Shown here piece by piece: positions 60,201-64,000 of a DNA stretch of 64,000 bases. The notes under the pieces are model-generated. The model did not search any database. It saw only the letters and a list, made by a program, of their open reading frames with translations, and was not told the DNA's origin. Position 1 is the stretch's first letter. Each line of letters begins with the position of its first letter. A program made the position numbers and the translations under genes. Origin of the DNA: Sporosarcina cyprini (GTDB lineage: Bacteria; Bacillota; Bacilli; Bacillales_A; Planococcaceae); contig NZ_JAKMHX010000024.1 in assembly GCF_022048975.1 (NCBI RefSeq), positions 50,965 through 114,964 on the forward strand. The letters run 5' to 3'.

Positions 60201-62919
60201 ATTGGCCTGCGTGCAAGTAACCGATGTAGCCGTCACCGTAGACGCCGCCTTCCGGATCCATGATATCCCAGATTTCAATGAAGTTCATTCCCACGTCGCC
60301 TGTGATCTTGAACGTAAGCATCGCTTCGTCTTTCACACCGTCGCCGTTGAAGGAAAGATCCGTTTCGTTAATATTCATATCTCTGATTTCCGTAGCAGAA
60401 ATTCCGCCAAAATCAGCTGCGAATGGCAATGAAATGTTAGCTCCGTTACCCGTAATATGGATGTAGCCGAGCACTTCATCTCCAGCCGTTGTGTTTCTCT
60501 TTGAAGCTGTCAATGTGACATTGAGCAATTGCTCGCCGGACAGTGTGAATGTCGGCTTGTCGACTGTAACCGTTGCATCGCCGAATGTTTTTGTCATTTC
60601 GACTGTCGCATTGTACGTGCCGCCGCCATTGATCGCTTTTACGCGGATCTGCTTCGTGACGGATAGGTTTTGGTCAAGTTTTTGCGGGCCGAATGTAACT
60701 GTCCCTTTTAGGTTCTCGACGATCTGTCCGTCGTTGTTCGCTGTGTCGATCGCATAAGCGAGGATGTTCGGATGAGCCGCTGCGTATGGTTGAACGCGAC
60801 CCGCGCCTTGTGCGAAGACATCATACTTTTTCGTATCAAGCACTTTCGCTGTGTTGGAAAGCGCAACTTTCACGTCGAATGGCGACCAGCTTGGGTTCGC
60901 TTGTTGGACGAGTGCCGCGATTCCTGCGATGTGCGGAGTTGCCATCGATGTACCCGTTTTGCGGTCGAATGCTGTTTCATAAGATGCATCCGGGAAATCC
61001 GCTTTATACATCGGGATTGTTGACATAATGTTCGTTCCTGGAGCCGTAACGTCCGGTTTAATATCGAAGTTCGGTCTCGATGGTCCGCGGGAACTGGAGT
61101 TGTTCACTTCGTCCCCTTCTGTCAAAGTGACATTGAATGAACCGAAGGAAATTGTTCCATTCGCTTGCTGAAGCGCTGTACGGATTGCTTCGCCGTCCGT
61201 TTGGGACATATCAAATGTCGGAATGAAGTCGAATGAATCGCCAAGGAACGTGCCGGATGGACCCGGTGCGTTGGAACCGCCCGCAAAGTTGTGGACGATA
61301 ACGGCGACAGCACCCTTATCTTTCGCTGCTGCGATTTTATCAACGAATGCAATTTCGCCGCGGGAGACGAGTGCGACTTTGCCGCTTACGTCAAGCCCGT
61401 TGTAGTCCGCTGGCTTACCTACGCCAGGAACTGCGACGATTTCATATTCGCCGTTCAATTGTGCTGCAAGGTCTTGTCCAAATGTCGTACCCATTAAGTT
61501 AAGTGTTTTCGATAGGCTGTAGTCGCCTGCTGTAATATTCACTTGCCCGTCATAGTGAGCTTCCGGATTCGTCGTATTTCCGACTGCAATTCCGAGACGT
61601 GAAGTAGCTGGCGTGCCCATTGTACCGCGGTTTGGCCCAGAGTTACCTGTTGCCACGACTGCGATTGTGCCTGCTAGCATTGCGTTGTTGATTGCGAATG
61701 AAGCGCCGTCTGTTTCAGAGTTGGAGCCGCCGCCTAGTGAAAGGTTGATGACATCCATCTCTTCGATGACTGCTGTTTCGATCGCTTTAATGATGCCGGA
61801 AGTGGAGCCGCTGCCGTATGCGCCAAGAACGCGGTAGGAATAGAGGTCAACTTTCGGTGCGATCCCTTTAATGCCGTACGGGTTGTTGCCGATCGCTGCG
61901 ATTGTTCCTGCAACGTGCGTCCCGTGGGATGTGTAGAATGCGCGGCCGTCTGAATCGAATTCAGGACGGTGTGATGGACGATCGGCCGGTGATGTTTCAG
62001 AACCGTCGTTATCTGCGCGAGGGCGTGCATAATCTGTGCCGTTGTGTGGTACGAAGTTTTTGCCGCCTTTATAAATGCCTTGGAAATCCGGGTGATCTTT
62101 ATCGATTCCCGTGTCGAGGACAGCCACTTTAATGCCTTGTCCTTCGATTCCTTCATTCCAAAGCTGTTCGATGCCGAGGAATGAAATGCTCGTGTCCATC
62201 GCTGGGCTTACTTGCCCTGGAATTGGACTGCCGAGACCCGGTTTTGCCTTCTCTTCCAATTTGGATTCGCCAGGAACCGGCTTTTTAAGATTGTTCAATT
62301 TGGAGTTGGCATTTGCTTTGCCAAGCTCGTATGCATAGACCGTCGTGTCAGGCTCTACTAGCTTAACGCCTGTCACCTCAAGCAATTTCGGAATGTCGTC
62401 AGCTTTTACTTTGCCTGACATGCCGTTTAGGACGGTGTCATAAGAAAATCCTTCTTTGAACGTAATGCCTTTGATCATCATTTCTTTCTTGGCATTAATT
62501 TGCTGCGTGCGTGCTTTTTGCTTAATAGCCGCTGCTTCCGTGCTGGAAAGTTGTTGACCTTTCAGCTTCTTGATCCCCTTTTCAAGAGCCACGGATCGTT
62601 CGGATAAATGAATGATGACTGGAACCTCTTGCTGTCCCGATACGTTTTGCAGCTGTTCATGCAGCTTCGCATCCCCGCCAAGCAGGTTCAGCTGTTCGGC
62701 AATCGCCGACTTTTGCTGCATAATGCTTTCGCTGTACGCGTCCTCTTTAAATGGTTTCTTCGCTGCCCCTTCTGCCTTGTCTGCTGTCTCTGTCGACTCA
62801 GTCAGACTCTGCAGTTCATCTACCGTATTCGCTGATGCAGCATACGGCATGAGTAGCGAGAGAACCAGGACGAACGCCAGAAATGAACTGAACAGCTTCA
62901 TAAATCTAGCTTTCTCCAA
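57229..62919 (-). CDS. Giant secreted subtilisin-like protease (Vpr-type) with Ig-like repeats
   Basis: About 1896 residues: signal peptide (about 7-32), an inhibitor-I9-like propeptide (about 90-190), an S8 catalytic domain interrupted by a PA domain (about 430-560), a Fn3-like region, and seven Ig-like repeats of about 88 residues (roughly 1070-1720), then a C-terminal region. Catalytic Asp in AVLDTGID near 268, His in SHGTHVAG near 330, Ser in GTSMATPHIAG near 658. It has no SLH or LPxTG anchor, so it may be free or held by other means. TTG 62919 has AAGGGGG 8 bases upstream; ATG 62901 is an alternative. The repeats (KPDG..VE.DVT.....NV.NT.A.V.KG.VTA) are clear tandem duplications. It probably degrades external protein. 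Confidence 0.93.
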   Translation of the reverse strand: MEKARFMKLFSSFLAFVLVLSLLMPYAASANTVDELQSLTESTETADKAEGAAKKPFKEDAYSESIMQQKSAIAEQLNLLGGDAKLHEQLQNVSGQQEVPVIIHLSERSVALEKGIKKLKGQQLSSTEAAAIKQKARTQQINAKKEMMIKGITFKEGFSYDTVLNGMSGKVKADDIPKLLEVTGVKLVEPDTTVYAYELGKANANSKLNNLKKPVPGESKLEEKAKPGLGSPIPGQVSPAMDTSISFLGIEQLWNEGIEGQGIKVAVLDTGIDKDHPDFQGIYKGGKNFVPHNGTDYARPRADNDGSETSPADRPSHRPEFDSDGRAFYTSHGTHVAGTIAAIGNNPYGIKGIAPKVDLYSYRVLGAYGSGSTSGIIKAIETAVIEEMDVINLSLGGGSNSETDGASFAINNAMLAGTIAVVATGNSGPNRGTMGTPATSRLGIAVGNTTNPEAHYDGQVNITAGDYSLSKTLNLMGTTFGQDLAAQLNGEYEIVAVPGVGKPADYNGLDVSGKVALVSRGEIAFVDKIAAAKDKGAVAVIVHNFAGGSNAPGPSGTFLGDSFDFIPTFDMSQTDGEAIRTALQQANGTISFGSFNVTLTEGDEVNNSSSRGPSRPNFDIKPDVTAPGTNIMSTIPMYKADFPDASYETAFDRKTGTSMATPHIAGIAALVQQANPSWSPFDVKVALSNTAKVLDTKKYDVFAQGAGRVQPYAAAHPNILAYAIDTANNDGQIVENLKGTVTFGPQKLDQNLSVTKQIRVKAINGGGTYNATVEMTKTFGDATVTVDKPTFTLSGEQLLNVTLTASKRNTTAGDEVLGYIHITGNGANISLPFAADFGGISATEIRDMNINETDLSFNGDGVKDEAMLTFKITGDVGMNFIEIWDIMDPEGGVYGDGYIGYLHAGQSLGAGSYQLPIRGQYSPWSGEPQTTIPDGLYTIDFTAQTASGNPPVISDYVGPVVVKSEAGTITGAIEGTTATGQIDDAYIGYQQELENYGLGYDINTKLKASYEVKEGEEVVASGQAKLAQDGAYTFELPELNKAKHSVIVKYEDAAGNKAQEIIYNAGDQVEDEVDYTVSFEAVELELEGTEQLTVTETITKADGTKEEKDVTAEAEFVSADESIATVANGLVTAVAPGTTEITVTYKEFTKAIPVEVKEPAQGEEKVTYSVNKMSVKLGVDQTEQLIVTKTTEKPDGTIVEEDVTETGKYNVVNNTIAKINKGLITAIKPGKTKARVMIPGQETIFVDIEVTAQAKDIISYSVNKKNLVLGVGQQEQLYVTQKTVKPDGTVVEKDVTSQLRYNVVDNTYATVVKGTVTAKQAGLTQVRIHSIPEHEDIYVYLEVVELPQNIVTYSANKTHLTIGEGQQEQLYVTETTVTPDGEVFERDVTGAAKYSVIDNTVATVKKGLVSAAKAGKSQVRIVINEKETLYVYLEVTKAPQNKVSYELSQTELVMAVGEQLQLKVKETTVTPEGKTTERDATVDTTFEVVNDAIASVQMGLVTAKKPGKTQVRIVLPSGEAILAYLEVTGAAAAPDSVTYAVNQEQFALNAGDTAQVAVTETTTKADGTATDRDVTGEATFTSGDASIATVENGTITAIGAGTTTITATFKDFTATIAVEVAAVPEVPTDTVEYSVNKTDVNLGVGEQDRLLVLETTTKPNGDVTMRNITDEASFEVADASIAAIDRGTVVGLGIGNTTIAVKYAEFFQLVNVSVEGAPVVQSPAQKITMDSIAAELDNNKKNPITIDLSSAEATVEVEIDASALEAIKKSEKDLILQKDGAVITFEDDAVEELLKQTRGDVTIVITKSDASHIDKAISDMYSLEFFSGFGDSKQLLGSYKEDIEIILPVDASKIVSENKVAVLNVITNKTSNAKYKNGQFTFKTEKAGSFVAINKK
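57770..59710 (-). repeat. Seven tandem Ig-like domain repeats in the S8 protease
   Basis: Seven consecutive units of about 85-90 codons share the frame Y-S-(V/A)-N-K ... LxVG..EQL.V...T..PDG....DVT ... A.V.KG.VTA..AGKTQVRI. Middle units are the most alike, and the first, sixth and seventh have diverged, as expected of internal duplication. Confidence 0.88.
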
Positions 62920-63227
62920 TATTATTTCCCCCTTGACATGAATTGGTCGTGCTCTCAAAAGATAGCACATTTAAAATAGATTGAAAATACCGCCTAGTGC
63001 CGTTTTTGTTGATTTTTCTGAAATATCGTTCGAAAGAATGGGAACAGGAAAGTTCGGGTAGCGCTAAGGTTTTATGGATAATGTTGGATTGACAACTTTT
63101 TAACTAGAGAGGTAGTTTGGGACATTTGGTGGAGGGGAGGAAGGAGGGTTTTGGGAGATTTAGGTTGTGGAGTGAACTATTTTAATAGATTGAATCTGTT
63201 TTAGTGGATAGCTGGAATTGGGGGCGT

Positions 63228-63310
63228 TATGCGCGGGTGCGGGTGGGGTATGCGCGGGTGCGGGGGCTGTATGCGCGGGTATGGGCACTCTTTGCGCGGG
63301 TTTGACTGGG
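63228..63310 (+). repeat. 21-bp periodic array D (4 units)
   Basis: Three full 21-base units (TATGCGCGGGTG, TATGCGCGGGTG, TATGCGCGGGTA cores) and a fourth 20-base unit starting TTTGCGCGGGTT. It lies between the S8 protease start (about 310 bases away) and the IS3 element, in the same orientation as A-C. The remaining 62920-63388 has no gene. Confidence 0.92.
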
Positions 63311-63388
63311 TGAGATAATACCATCTAAAGAGACAATCTATAAAGCGCACACTATACTGAAACTACGTTAGATAGGAGTGCTGCTACT

Positions 63389-63679
63389 ATGGGTAAGAAG
63401 AGAAACTACACATTTGAAGAGAAAAAAGAGGTAGTAGAATTGTTTTTTGAAGGCCACAAAGCGAGTGCTCTCACAAAACGGTTCAACATATCAAACCGGA
63501 GAAGAATCTATGAGTGGGCTAAAATTGTGCAGGATACCAAATCGTTTGAATCCCTGCGGGATACCCGCGGACAGATGAACAAAGGAAGAATAAAGCAGGA
63601 AGATTTGGCGGAAGAGAACGAACGGCTGAAACTAGAGATTCTCTATTTAAAAAAGCTTTTACAATTGAAAAGGGGGTGA
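63389..63679 (+). CDS. IS3-family transposase OrfA
   Basis: 96 residues with an N-terminal helix-turn-helix (KKRNYTFEEKKEVVELFFEG, then ALTKRFNISNRRRIYEWAK) and a C-terminal leucine-zipper region (EDLAEENERLKLEILYLKKLL). It binds the IS ends and regulates transposition. Its codons TTA-AAA-AAG near the end form the heptamer A AAA AAG (63649-63655), where a -1 shift would yield the OrfAB transposase. AGGAGTG lies upstream of the ATG. Confidence 0.92.
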   Translation: MGKKRNYTFEEKKEVVELFFEGHKASALTKRFNISNRRRIYEWAKIVQDTKSFESLRDTRGQMNKGRIKQEDLAEENERLKLEILYLKKLLQLKRG

Positions 63680-64000
63680 ACGCAACACAGATGGATTTTG
63701 AGTTTATTGAAGCCTACAAGGACCGATATCCGATCAGTCTGCTGACAAGCATCACCAAGCTCAGCCGTTCTTATTACTATAAATTACTGTCAGAAGAAAA
63801 GACGGAGACACAAGCGGAACGGGACAAGCCCTTGTTGAATCAGATGTTATCCCTCTATGTTACGCACGGCGGAAACTTGGGGGATGTGAGGTTCAAAAAT
63901 GAACTCTACAGACAGTACGGTGTTGTGGTGAACATCAAGAGGATTCGCCGAATGCGTAAGATGTACAATCTGCCGCTGAAGACACAACGCAGGAAGCCTC
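63676..64000 (+). CDS. IS3-family transposase OrfB, partial (3' end outside window)
   Basis: 108 codons are visible, beginning at a GTG that overlaps the OrfA stop: VNATQMDFEFIEAYKDRYPI, then LLTSITKLSRSYYYKLL and HGGNLGDVRFKNELYRQYG, matching the start of IS3 OrfB before the DDE integrase core, which is not in view. In practice it is probably made as an OrfAB fusion by the frameshift at 63649. No disruption is seen, so the element may be intact. Confidence 0.9.
   Translation, partial: MNATQMDFEFIEAYKDRYPISLLTSITKLSRSYYYKLLSEEKTETQAERDKPLLNQMLSLYVTHGGNLGDVRFKNELYRQYGVVVNIKRIRRMRKMYNLPLKTQRRKP

Larger units (their letters stand above)
63389..64000 (+). mobile_element. IS3-family insertion sequence, cut by the window end
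   Basis: OrfA plus the 5' part of OrfB in the -1 frame with a canonical slippery site identify an IS3-family (IS150-like) element. The left inverted repeat is not resolved; it should lie between the end of array D (about 63311) and 63388. The right end is outside the window. Confidence 0.85.

Overview
The window looks like chromosomal DNA of a low-to-moderate GC, Gram-positive, S-layer-bearing member of the Bacillota, most likely Planococcaceae (Sporosarcina-like). This rests on strong AGGAGG-type ribosome binding sites, lipobox lipoproteins, several SLH-domain surface proteins including a large S-layer protein, a TasA/SipW/sortase matrix cluster, a TagA/WecC-type wall-polymer pair and a CcpA-like cre site. 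The genus is inferred, not proven. No rRNA, tRNA or CRISPR was seen.

Layout. 0-7 kb: a quinone oxidoreductase and a giant SLH-anchored lamin-tail/phosphoesterase surface protein. 7-13.3 kb: an AEC transporter, an M20 peptidase and a TctABC tricarboxylate transporter, divergent from a LysR regulator, with a cre-like site in the shared promoter region. 13.4-17 kb: a second LysR gene divergent from a sodium/solute symporter plus M24 peptidase pair. 17-17.8 kb: decayed acyltransferase remnants. 17.8-23.5 kb: a small lipoprotein, a TPR-GGDEF diguanylate cyclase, a DUF5050-like lipoprotein and an SLH/beta-propeller protein. 23.7-26.9 kb: a two-gene unit of unknown function. 27-30.7 kb: a VanZ gene with a truncated second copy, a frameshifted SLH gene and a coiled-coil CAP protein.

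30.7-42.1 kb is the most interesting region. Two paralogous orphan LuxR/NarL response regulators bracket a matrix-type cluster: TasA, an acidic TapA-like protein, SipW, an LPATS-anchored TasA-like protein and a class D sortase. Next to it are three secreted coiled-coil proteins that share a motif. Each regulator is preceded by an element that matches a class II cyclic-di-GMP riboswitch, with a P2 stem that covaries between the two copies. The first copy has a clear terminator that overlaps its P1 strand. This implies c-di-GMP -> riboswitch -> response regulator -> matrix/sortase genes. The GGDEF protein at 18.4 kb is a possible source of the signal.

42.7-51.3 kb: the major S-layer protein with a near-consensus promoter, TagA, a WecC-type dehydrogenase, an S41 peptidase and an SLH-CAP protein. 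51.4-63.3 kb is more GC-rich: EamA, YhdT-PanF, a NERD protein, a DnaQ-like exonuclease and a very large S8 protease with Ig-like repeats. Four intergenic arrays of a strictly 21-bp-periodic repeat (core TATGCGCGGGTG) occur only here, always on the upstream side of a minus-strand gene. The window ends inside an IS3-family element with an intact A AAA AAG frameshift site.
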